Of a stretch of 6,504 nucleotides of DNA, positions 1 to 5,151 are shown piece after piece; position 1 is the stretch's first letter; each line of letters begins with the position of its first letter. The notes beneath the pieces are model-generated. The model searched no databases, was not told the DNA's origin, and worked only from the letters and a program-made list of their open reading frames with translations. Made by a program: the position numbers and the translations under genes. The stretch is from positions 789 through 7,292 of the forward strand of contig DNPP01000118.1 of the NCBI GenBank assembly GCA_003501365.1. Reading direction: 5' to 3'. Source of the DNA: Bacillota bacterium. Lineage in GTDB: Bacteria; Bacillota; UBA4882; UBA8346.

Positions 1-99
1 TACTGAAAAGCTGACGTCTGCCAGTGCCGGCGCAGCGCTGTGATAATACTTGGTAATATTCGTCAATTCCAACAAGGGTATTTTTGATTTCTGTTTCAA
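1..99 (-). CDS. phnC: Phosphonate-type ABC transporter ATP-binding protein, N-terminal 33 residues (partial)
   Basis: Only the first 33 codons are in the window; the gene continues past the left edge. The protein begins at a TTG codon (97-99) six bases after an AAAGGGGGA Shine-Dalgarno sequence (106-114). The visible residues read as a typical first beta strands of an ABC ATPase: LELTNITKYY near residues 9-19 and ALADVSFSV at 25-33. Walker A and later motifs lie outside. It would energise import from the cytoplasmic face of the membrane, working with the binding protein encoded just upstream on the same strand and a permease presumably further left. The phnC assignment rests on the phnD neighbour, since 33 residues cannot tell ABC subfamilies apart by themselves. 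Confidence 0.8.
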   Translation of the reverse strand, partial: MKQKSKIPLLELTNITKYYHSAAPALADVSFSV

Positions 100-132
100 A
101 TTAAATCCCCCTTTCTTTTGACCACTGGGGAA

Positions 133-194
133 GATAGGCACTGGGACAACCATATCCTTACAATAGACGGACATGGTTGACTCAAATGCCTATC
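133..194 (-). other. Intercistronic imperfect hairpin between phnD and phnC
   Basis: Positions 133-140 (GATAGGCA) pair with 187-194 (TGCCTATC). Inside, 147-153 (CAACCAT) pairs with 173-179 (ATGGTTG), and after one mismatch 155-157 pairs with 169-171. The whole gap thus folds into one long stem with an internal loop. No T-tract follows on the minus strand, so it does not look like a terminator. Such a stem between binding-protein and ATPase genes usually protects the upstream mRNA or limits read-through, keeping the binding protein in excess; that role is inferred. Confidence 0.6.
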
Positions 195-238
195 ATCATA
201 TCGTTAATCAATCCGCAACATCAACTATCTTGTACTTA

Positions 239-1270
239 CTATAAACCAAGGACTTTTCGCATCGGATCATACCATGAATCGTCTACCTTTAAGAAGCGGT
301 GCGGTTGAACATACAGGGAACCCTTGGACCCCTTGGGAGCAAATATCAACGGATTTGTGGTTACCGCGTCGGAAGTGAGCGCCTTAATAATTGCGTTAAG
401 GGTCTTCTGGCTCAAATAAGCGCTATTGGCTTCCACGGGCGTGTTAAATACCGGTATTGATTTGATGATGATATATTGTGCACCGGCCAGGGTATCAAAC
501 GGAGCGTCAGCCCCTTTATTTACGGTATAGACTGCCCCTATGGCATTGTCTTCTCCCGAAGTTAACGTCACATACTGAGCAACATCGATATCATCCACTG
601 CCGAGATGTCGGACTTGTCGGTAAGCAGATTTACTAAAGACAACTGGTGGGAGCCGCCGAAAAGCACTGTCCCGAAGAATTTTCCGGATTGGGCAATGTC
701 TTGCTTGGTCATGTTCTTCCAATTCGCTTGTTTACCGAACTTACCCAAAATGGCTGCAGCAGGCATATTAAAGCCAGAGGTCGAACTGGTCGATACAAAA
801 GACATTTTCTTGCCGACGATAGTGTCGATGTCATAACTGTTGCCTGATTTATACTGGCTTTCATTGCCTTTCTTAACCAGAAATCGGCTGTGATAAAGGG
901 CGTCTTTCAAAGTCCCCGAGTCTCCGCTCTCCACCACCACCGGAATGATCTTGGGATCTTTGGCATGTTCCACCAGATATTCCCAAGGCCCGAAATAACC
1001 TAACTGAGCATCGCCGCTTTCCAATGCGGACATAGCAATATTATAATCAGTAGTTAATTTGTTTTCGACTTTTTTGCCCGTGGCCTTGGCGATAATCTGG
1101 TCAAACTCTTCGCGTAAGGCTTTCGCATTGTCCCCCGAATTATTGGGTAACCAGGCAATCGAAATGGTAGCGGGTTCTTTGACAGATGCCGCATAGGACA
1201 TCGAACTGAATGAATAGCCCAAAAACAACCCTAAAGAAATAAACAATACAAACAGATAGATTTTCTTCAC
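239..1270 (-). CDS. phnD: Phosphate/phosphite/phosphonate ABC transporter substrate-binding protein
   Basis: This is the extracytoplasmic solute receptor of a PhnCDE-type importer; it captures a phosphonate, phosphite or related oxyanion and delivers it to the membrane permease. I choose the GTG at 1268-1270 (343 aa) because AAAGGATG lies eight bases upstream. The in-frame ATG at 1288 contains that ribosome site within its own coding sequence and has no site of its own. Residues 1-27 form a signal peptide (KK, hydrophobic core, SYA-AS cleavage region) with no lipobox cysteine, pointing to a periplasmic rather than lipid-anchored protein. Family marks in the 343-aa numbering are GYFGPWEY (91-98), STSSTSG (160-166), GGSH (205-208) and AVDD (224-227), as in the PhnD family (phosphonate-bd, PF12974). 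Length fits the family. It lies between a GntR/UTRA regulator and a phnC-type gene on the same strand. The actual substrate cannot be told from sequence. Confidence 0.92.
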   Translation of the reverse strand: MKKIYLFVLFISLGLFLGYSFSSMSYAASVKEPATISIAWLPNNSGDNAKALREEFDQIIAKATGKKVENKLTTDYNIAMSALESGDAQLGYFGPWEYLVEHAKDPKIIPVVVESGDSGTLKDALYHSRFLVKKGNESQYKSGNSYDIDTIVGKKMSFVSTSSTSGFNMPAAAILGKFGKQANWKNMTKQDIAQSGKFFGTVLFGGSHQLSLVNLLTDKSDISAVDDIDVAQYVTLTSGEDNAIGAVYTVNKGADAPFDTLAGAQYIIIKSIPVFNTPVEANSAYLSQKTLNAIIKALTSDAVTTNPLIFAPKGSKGSLYVQPHRFLKVDDSWYDPMRKVLGL

Positions 1271-1317
1271 GTAAACACATCCTTTCATTTTCTAATTTAT
1301 ATTACCGCCACTGAATC

Positions 1318-1348
1318 CCAATATATAGCATGGATGGCTTTATATTGG
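1318..1348 (-). other. Hairpin in the regulator-phnD gap
   Basis: CCAATATA (1318-1325) and TATATTGG (1341-1348) form an 8-bp perfect inverted repeat with a 15-nt loop, in the 95-nt gap before phnD. On the minus strand no T-run follows, so it is not a clear terminator. The same segment contains TATATA/TATATT motifs that could be a weak internal -10 for phnD, in which case the repeat could be an operator rather than an RNA stem. I cannot decide between these. Confidence 0.4.
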
Positions 1349-1365
1349 AAACAATGAGATAACCC

Positions 1366-2097
1366 TTATGGTCCAAACTGTATTTTCAGTTTATAACGAT
1401 CACTCCGGAACCTTGAAACCACAAATTCGATGGGTTGCCCATCGGGAAGTTCCGCCAGGCTGGTGACTTTTAAAACTGAAATATGTTCGTTAATTCCCAA
1501 ATAAGTCAGATCTTTGGGCGTGGAGAAGGTCGCCTCAACCATTTGATATTTGCTTTTAGGAGCAATCCCGTACTGTTCTCTCAAGATCTTATAAAGTGAG
1601 CTAAAGTTTACCAAATGTTTTTCCAGGTCCGGTAGCCTTTTTTCAGGAAGTGACGAGGTATATAGCGACAAAGGAACATCATCCACAAACCGTAAAATCT
1701 CCAACCGGTAAATCAATTCTATTTCCGAAAGGCCCAAGCGTTTTTGTTCTTCGGCGCTGGGAAGCGCCTTAGCCCAATCAAGTAATTTACTATAGTGGCT
1801 TTTTCCTCTCCGGCTGAGTTTATCCGAAAAGCAACCGCTCGAAAGAACCGGATAAATTACCATTGATGGTTTCTTGCTAACATAACAGCCTTTACCCTGT
1901 ACTGAATAAATTCTCCCCAGTTTGCAAAGCCGCTCGATGGCTTTACGTACCGTATGGCGATTTACATCGAAAGCGCTGCTTAATTCATTTTCAGAGGGAA
2001 TTTTGGTTCCTTCCTTGTATTGTCGGCTGTCAATTTCCTTCAGGATAAACTCTTCAATCTTCAATTGCTTAATGAAAATATCCGCTTTATCCTCCAA
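1366..2097 (-). CDS. GntR/HutC-family transcriptional regulator with UTRA domain (PhnF-like)
   Basis: A one-component repressor of the HutC subfamily: an N-terminal winged helix-turn-helix binds DNA and a C-terminal UTRA domain senses a small ligand. I choose the TTG at 2095-2097 (243 aa) because GGGAAGGTGG ends five bases before it; a further upstream in-frame TTG at 2139 has no ribosome site. Residues about 6-74 are the GntR domain: GTKIPSENEL, then the recognition region NRHTVRKAIERL, then the wing ending GKGCYV. Residues about 86-236 have UTRA features, including EIELIYRLEILRFVDDVPLS and the C-terminal GQPIEFVVSRFRSDRYKL. It lies directly upstream of phnD on the same strand, so it probably controls phosphonate or phosphite uptake, and inverted repeats in its own promoter suggest autoregulation. 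PhnF is the closest role by context; the effector is unknown. Confidence 0.9.
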   Translation of the reverse strand: MEDKADIFIKQLKIEEFILKEIDSRQYKEGTKIPSENELSSAFDVNRHTVRKAIERLCKLGRIYSVQGKGCYVSKKPSMVIYPVLSSGCFSDKLSRRGKSHYSKLLDWAKALPSAEEQKRLGLSEIELIYRLEILRFVDDVPLSLYTSSLPEKRLPDLEKHLVNFSSLYKILREQYGIAPKSKYQMVEATFSTPKDLTYLGINEHISVLKVTSLAELPDGQPIEFVVSRFRSDRYKLKIQFGP

Positions 2098-2115
2098 AAG
2101 TCCACCTTCCCAGCT

Positions 2116-2188
2116 AAAGTTACAATACCAAAATACCAATATTAGTAACTTTTTCTATTTACAAGTAAATTGTAACTTGGCGCCAAGT
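2116..2188 (-). promoter_or_regulatory. Putative operator array and promoter of the GntR regulator operon
   Basis: A perfect 14-bp palindrome ACTTGGCGCCAAGT lies at 2175-2188. Next to it, ATTGTAACTT (2169-2178) is an exact inverted copy of AAGTTACAAT (2117-2126), and AAAGTTAC (2116-2123) pairs with GTAACTTT (2145-2152). A possible minus-strand promoter uses TTGGCG inside the palindrome as -35 and TGTAAA 17 bp further as -10, both imperfect. Binding of the GntR dimer here would block the promoter. The repeats are seen directly; the promoter and the regulator contact are inferred. Confidence 0.5.
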
Positions 2189-2261
2189 AATAGTGGTTAA
2201 GTCCAGATTAGAGTTGGATTAAATGGAAATGAATCAATCAAAAAAGAGAGTACCGAGGGCA

Positions 2262-2293
2262 TAAAAAAAGACCGTTTTCGGTAAACGGTCTTT
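2262..2293 (-). terminator. Intrinsic terminator behind the CYTH gene
   Basis: AAAGACCGTTT (2267-2277) and AAACGGTCTTT (2283-2293) form a perfect 11-bp stem with a five-base loop. On the minus strand the stem runs into seven T residues, while on the plus strand only three follow, so it mainly stops leftward transcription. It lies about 240 bp after the CYTH stop codon and before the phosphonate regulator's promoter region, separating the two units. Confidence 0.85.
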
Positions 2294-2536
2294 CCTGGTA
2301 TGAGACATTCACACAGACAACTGCAAATCAAAATTTCCAGCCGAGATCTACTTCATGATTTCTTTATTCGCGGTTGATTGAAATAATTTTCAAAGATTTG
2401 AAGGCCTTATGAATCTTAGTAATCGATACTTTTTTGACTCTAAATCATGATCGTCTTGCTTTTATACTCCGTGACCTCTGTGTTCTCTGTGGTAAAAGCC
2501 TTTAAGACTGTTCCGGCGGAGCCCAATCACCCGTAT
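2294..2536. other. Non-coding stretch behind the CYTH gene
   Basis: This stretch would be the 3' untranslated part of the CYTH transcript. I see no convincing gene on either strand. It holds one recognisable item, the CACAGAG-type repeat listed separately; the rest is AT-rich and featureless. An open frame running from 2447 on the plus strand across the CYTH gene is an antisense shadow. Confidence 0.6.
2466..2497 (-). repeat. CACAGAG-type dispersed intergenic repeat, single short copy
   Basis: Read on the minus strand the segment goes CTTTTACCACAGAG then AACACAGAGGTCACGGAG, that is, two close copies of ACAGAG plus a related CACGGAG. From memory, strings of this type (ACCACAGAG..ACACAGAGG) occur as intergenic dispersed repeats in many unrelated bacteria and their origin is not understood. 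Only one copy is present here, so the assignment depends on finding the other copies in the genome. Confidence 0.4.
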
Positions 2537-3001
2537 TTACCATTGCTTATACGGCTTCTTCACCAAGTTGGCATTCAAATACCGAGGATCATCCGTCACT
2601 TCCCCGGCGATCCATTTCGGAAGCGAAAGGACATCGTTTTCATCTTCCAGCTCAATTTCAGCCACAATCAAGCCCTGGTTCTCGCCTTGGAATTCATCGA
2701 TCTCCCAAAGGTAACCCTGATCTTCAAACTCATAGCGCACTTTCTCAATAATGGTACCGGCGCATAACCGATTGATCATTTCATTGGCGTCAGCAAAGGG
2801 AATCTCATATTCATACTCCGACCTTGTCATACCGACTGTTTTCCCCTTAATCGTGATAAAGCCTTGATCATTGTATAAACGGACTCTCACCACCCGTTCC
2901 GCTTCGTTGCAAAGATAACCCTGTATAATGAAGTTGGATTTAGCCGACTGGCGGTAATCATCCCCAACCACCAAAAACTTTCGTTCAATTTCCTTTCCCA
3001 T
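2537..3001 (-). CDS. CYTH domain protein (triphosphate tunnel metalloenzyme)
   Basis: A 154-aa single-domain CYTH protein, the size of short bacterial triphosphate tunnel enzymes. These fold as an eight-stranded barrel that binds triphosphate and metal; bacterial members studied hydrolyse tripolyphosphate or nucleoside triphosphates, although they are often labelled class IV adenylate cyclase. The defining EIERK motif is at residues 4-8 (E4, E6, K8). Other tunnel residues are R39 and R41 in VVRVRL, K52 in TIKG, the acidic EYEYE run at 62-66, K87 and R89 in EKVRY, E100 and D102 in WEIDEF, and E115/E117/E119 in AEIELED. All expected charged positions appear present, so it should be active in the cytoplasm. 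The ATG at 2999-3001 follows GGGGGAG by four bases. It looks like a single-gene unit. The in vivo substrate is not predictable. Confidence 0.9.
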   Translation of the reverse strand: MGKEIERKFLVVGDDYRQSAKSNFIIQGYLCNEAERVVRVRLYNDQGFITIKGKTVGMTRSEYEYEIPFADANEMINRLCAGTIIEKVRYEFEDQGYLWEIDEFQGENQGLIVAEIELEDENDVLSLPKWIAGEVTDDPRYLNANLVKKPYKQW

Positions 3002-3013
3002 TTGGCTCCCCCA

Positions 3014-3304
3014 TTTTCTCGATATTCCTTTCGCTTTTCAAACCACCTTGCACCTTACACAAAAGCTATAAATTGCCGGCTATCAATGCCGATTTAATAA
3101 GTCCTTTGCTATCATAACATATAACCTAAGAAATTTGACTCTGTTTACGCCAATTGTTGGTCGGAACCTCTCCGATCGGATACCTAAGAGGTGTAATGTA
3201 TAATGCCCAAACCTCCGTCGAGCAAGCCAAATGGATTCCATAGATTAACATCAGGCGATGCATGATATATTTCAAACAATCTTAGAATTGAGATAATCTA
3301 GCTG
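3014..3304. other. Intergenic region between divergent CYTH and tRNA units
   Basis: No gene is visible on either strand. The part nearest the CYTH gene must hold its leftward promoter; a TATGAT hexamer on the minus strand (near 3110) could be the -10 but lacks a good -35. A short inverted repeat, ACCTCT with AGAGGT around a CCGATCGG palindrome, lies at about 3166-3193. I assign no function to it. Confidence 0.5.
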
Positions 3305-3333
3305 TTGTGGGAAAAGGCTAATTATGATATAAT
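3305..3333 (+). promoter_or_regulatory. Sigma-A promoter of the tRNA-Arg transcript
   Basis: TTGTGG (3305-3310), a 17-bp spacer and a perfect TATAAT (3328-3333) give a strong housekeeping promoter. Transcription would start near 3340, about ten bases before the truncated tRNA copy, so that copy, the structured spacer and the intact tRNA would all be made as one precursor. Confidence 0.75.
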
Positions 3334-3350
3334 TTTTAGGTTAAATGTAT

Positions 3351-3375
3351 GCGCCCGTAGCTCAATTGGATAGAG
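3351..3375 (+). pseudogene. Truncated 5' copy of tRNA-Arg (acceptor strand plus D arm)
   Basis: These 25 bases repeat the first 25 bases of the intact tRNA at 3509, with one change (A for G in the D loop at 3366); counting the preceding TAT, 28 bases are repeated at an offset of 158. After GAG of the D stem the sequence leaves the tRNA and enters a hairpin. There is no matching 3' acceptor strand in a sensible position, so it cannot form a mature tRNA. It may be the scar of a recombination or integration event at the tRNA, or the remains of a tandem tRNA copy. Confidence 0.75.
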
Positions 3376-3508
3376 AGTCGCCAAAACCGTCTCGTCCATG
3401 AGACGTGGCGACAAAATGCGGAGTGGACTCGTAGAGGTTCATCCCGGCGTTTCGTGCAGACCTTTGAATTGAACGATTCGAAGTCTGGCGAAGAAAGTAA
3501 TTCAATAT
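3376..3508 (+). other. Structured transcribed spacer between the tRNA fragment and tRNA-Arg
   Basis: Two strong stems are seen. The first is GTCGCCA (3377-3383) with TGGCGAC (3406-3412), enclosing CGTCTC (3388-3393) with GAGACG (3400-3405): 13 perfect pairs, a four-base AAAC bulge and a six-base loop. The second pairs 3457-3469 with 3476-3487 (12 pairs, one bulged C, one G-U). The second stem's right arm, GATTCGAAGTCTG at 3475-3487, is the exact complement of the anticodon arm of the downstream tRNA (3537-3549), and its left arm resembles a damaged direct copy of that arm. I do not recognise a known RNA family. It would be transcribed with the tRNA. Confidence 0.6.
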
Positions 3509-3585
3509 GCGCCCGTAGCTCAGTTGGATAGAGTGGCAGACTTCGAATCTGTAGGTCGTGGGTTCGAGACCCTCCGGGCGCACCA
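3509..3585 (+). tRNA. tRNA-Arg (anticodon UCG)
   Basis: A complete 77-nt tRNA including encoded CCA. The acceptor stem GCGCCCG/CGGGCGC pairs fully. The D arm is GCTC..GAGT with AGTTGGATA in the loop. The anticodon stem GCAGA/TCTGT holds loop CTTCGAA, giving anticodon TCG at 3543-3545, which reads CGA (arginine) codons. The variable loop is AGGTC and the T arm has TTCGAGA. Position 73 is A, followed by CCA. One T-T apposition is present in the T stem, which is mildly unusual. It is the last element of a transcript that begins with a truncated copy of itself. Confidence 0.95.
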
Positions 3586-3596
3586 TGAATAGTGAC

Positions 3597-3630
3597 GAGG
3601 GTTCCTTAAAATTGAACCCTCTTATTTTAT
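3597..3630 (+). terminator. Intrinsic terminator of the tRNA transcript
   Basis: GAGGGTTC (3597-3604) pairs perfectly with GAACCCTC (3614-3621) across a nine-base loop and is followed by TTATTTTAT. It begins 12 bases after the tRNA CCA end and closes the unit. Confidence 0.85.
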
Positions 3631-3841
3631 GCCTAAAAAGTATCCATTTCCTAAGAATTGTTAAAACCATAGGTAAACGGGTTTTCACAGTGGTGGGATA
3701 ACTAACATGATCGTCAAGGAAATAAATGGATAAAGAAAAGTATTGTGGTCCAAGCATATAGTTTTACGAGTGCGAAGATAGCCAAGGCCTATGTGGATGC
3801 TTAAGATTGGCAAGATAACCTACATATTTTGTTCATGATTT
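3631..3841. other. Non-coding stretch between tRNA terminator and the CBS-GGDEF operon
   Basis: No gene with a start and ribosome site is visible. A short plus-strand open frame at 3706-3804 has protein-like composition (KKSIVVQAYSFTSAKIAKAY within it) but no usable start codon, so it may be a relic of a lost gene. A minus-strand open frame that reads through the tRNA and this region (3362-3757) is a familiar tRNA-antisense artefact. Confidence 0.5.
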
Positions 3842-3879
3842 TTGACAAATTTAGATCTAATTGTGGATTATAATCTAAA
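3842..3879 (+). promoter_or_regulatory. Promoter region of the 123-aa/CBS-GGDEF operon with nested palindromes
   Basis: A consensus -35 TTGACA is at 3842-3847. The likely -10 is GATTAT (3866-3871, 18-bp spacer); the perfect TATAAT at 3869-3874 is 21 bp away, too far for normal use. The spacer contains the palindrome TTAGATCTAA (3851-3860), the -10 sits in the palindrome GATTATAATC (3866-3875), and TTTAGAT (3850-3856) is inverted at 3873-3879. This symmetry over the core promoter suggests a repressor or activator site; no regulator is identified. Confidence 0.55.
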
Positions 3880-3927
3880 ATTATGATAATATCAAAAGTT
3901 GGTAATTAGCAATAGGAGGTATATAAG

Positions 3928-4299
3928 ATGTCTTCTAATTTGCCAAATTGGCTGGCCGTTTCGGAATTTGGTCGAAAAGCACAAATTAATATACGCTTAT
4001 CAGATTTCGAGATTCCCCCTATGCAAGATATCCTTTTAATTGGGAAAAAAGCACCAATTGGTCCGGAAGCCGTACGTAGAATGGTGGAAGCTATGTCGCC
4101 GGAACAATATGATATTATATTTTTAGACCATAAAATCTTTGAAGCAATAGTTATCAAAAAATCTTTGCTAAAACAAATATCCAAAGAAAAATTATTACCC
4201 ATTATTTTAGAGGAAGGAGAATTGATAGCAACCGAAGAAACTGTGATAAAAGCACAAGTAAATATTACTTTTGAAATAAACAGAGGCATTGTATTATGA
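3928..4299 (+). CDS. Unrecognised 123-aa protein, translationally coupled to CBS-GGDEF protein
   Basis: I do not recognise this family. The start is well supported: AGGAGGT (3914-3920) lies seven bases before ATG. The stop TGA overlaps the next gene's start (ATGA, 4296-4299), so the two proteins are almost certainly made together. The protein has no signal peptide, no membrane segment and no cysteine. It shows alternating short hydrophobic strands and charged helices: AQINIRLSDFEIPP (residues 18-31), QDILLIGKKAP, AVRRMVEAM, a YDIIFLDHKIFEAIVI strand-rich core around 61-76, and a lysine-rich helix with LLPIILEEGE near 90. A small soluble partner or regulator of the diguanylate cyclase is the natural guess from coupling. 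Base composition is AT-rich like its partner and unlike the phosphonate locus. Confidence 0.85.
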   Translation: MSSNLPNWLAVSEFGRKAQINIRLSDFEIPPMQDILLIGKKAPIGPEAVRRMVEAMSPEQYDIIFLDHKIFEAIVIKKSLLKQISKEKLLPIILEEGELIATEETVIKAQVNITFEINRGIVL

Positions 4300-5123
4300 T
4301 TACTACTGTTAAAGAAATAATGACTGAAAAACTTGTGACAATAAGTCCGGAAAATTCAGTTCGAAAAGCAATCGGCCTGATGGAACACTATAAAATCAAT
4401 TGCCTTCCAGTAATAGAAAACAATCAGCTAGTAGGATTAATTACTTCGCGAGATGTAAGGTTAAATCATCCTAATCGGCTGGTTGCTGATGCCATGAGCA
4501 GAAATGTAATTACTATACCATTAAACTGTACTCTATGGGAAGCAGAAAAGCTTTTAAATCAATACAAAATAGAACATTTGGTTGTCATTGAAAACAATAA
4601 GCCGGCAGGTGTAATTACTAAAACTCAATTATATATTGAATTGGGAAAATACACAGATTCGCTTACAGGTCTAAATACAGCTGATTTTTTAAGATATAAA
4701 GCTTTAGAACTACTTCAAAAAGAAAATGAAATCTGCATTATTTTTTTAGATTTAGATAAATTTGGAGAAATTAATAAAAGATTTGGTCATATCATCGGAG
4801 ATAAAATATTATGTGGAGTCGCACAAATTTTGATTAACTCGATTGATGCAAAAACAGATTATTTGTGTCGATATGCCGGAGATGAATTTTCCATCCTAAC
4901 AACGGAGCCATTTAATTCGGCTGTAAAATTAACTGACCAGATTTCAAATGCCCTCAAAGCAGAAAACTGGCCCAATAAAATTAAGATAACTTTGTCGAGC
5001 GGGATTGCTGGAGGGCAGCGAAATACTTGCCGTAATAAGAATTTGATTAAAGTTGTCAATAACTTAATTAACACAGCCAGCTTGGCTTCAACTAAAGCGA
5101 AGCTCGAAAAAGTGACTTCTTAA
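4296..5123 (+). CDS. CBS-pair GGDEF protein, putative diguanylate cyclase
   Basis: A 275-aa soluble protein with two CBS repeats (about 4-57 and 62-118) followed by a GGDEF domain (about 119-272). GGDEF domains join two GTP into c-di-GMP, or in some branches make other cyclic dinucleotides; CBS pairs usually bind adenine nucleotides and would gate activity. The first CBS repeat has the GLITSRD motif with a ribose-contact-type aspartate (D53); the second has GVITKTQ and lacks it. Catalytic marks are DSLTGL (121-126), LDLDKF (151-156) with metal aspartates, N160, GHIIGD (164-169), and signature AGDEF (194-198) instead of GGDEF, a variant found in active enzymes. The RxxD inhibition site is broken: A185 replaces arginine, D188 remains, so product feedback at that site should be absent. 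There is no membrane or receiver domain. The ATG overlaps the upstream stop codon. Confidence 0.9.
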   Translation: MITTVKEIMTEKLVTISPENSVRKAIGLMEHYKINCLPVIENNQLVGLITSRDVRLNHPNRLVADAMSRNVITIPLNCTLWEAEKLLNQYKIEHLVVIENNKPAGVITKTQLYIELGKYTDSLTGLNTADFLRYKALELLQKENEICIIFLDLDKFGEINKRFGHIIGDKILCGVAQILINSIDAKTDYLCRYAGDEFSILTTEPFNSAVKLTDQISNALKAENWPNKIKITLSSGIAGGQRNTCRNKNLIKVVNNLINTASLASTKAKLEKVTS

Positions 5124-5151
5124 TCCCTTAAAGTAAAAATATGTTGAAAAA

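Noticed and set aside
606..847. Plus-strand frames of 66-76 codons within phnD
   Set aside because: They are antisense to a clear phnD reading frame, lack ribosome sites and have no family features.
1922..2200. Plus-strand 92-codon frame over the regulator 5' end
   Set aside because: Antisense to the well-supported GntR domain and promoter region.
2447..2767. Plus-strand 106-codon frame over the CYTH gene
   Set aside because: Most of it is antisense to the CYTH gene, whose motifs are intact; no ribosome site precedes it.
3200..3206. TATAAT-like motif on the plus strand near 3200
   Set aside because: No acceptable -35 at a normal distance and no gene follows it directly.
3354..3460. Possibility that the first tRNA copy is a complete tRNA with an insert
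   Set aside because: I could not find a proper T arm or 3' acceptor strand; the best candidate near 3440-3450 has too small a T loop and mismatched acceptor pairing.
3362..3757. 131-codon minus-strand frame containing PEGLEPTTYRFEV
   Set aside because: It is the antisense translation of the tRNA-Arg gene, a well-known source of spurious protein predictions, and has no ribosome site.
3706..3804. Start-less plus-strand frame containing KKSIVVQAYSFTSAKIAKAY
   Set aside because: No start codon or ribosome site; could be a gene relic but cannot be supported.
3906..4289. Minus-strand 127-codon frame opposite the 123-aa gene
   Set aside because: The plus-strand frame has a strong Shine-Dalgarno sequence and ATGA coupling; this one has neither.
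4859..5074. Minus-strand 71-codon frame opposite the GGDEF domain
   Set aside because: It is antisense to the conserved AGDEF region.
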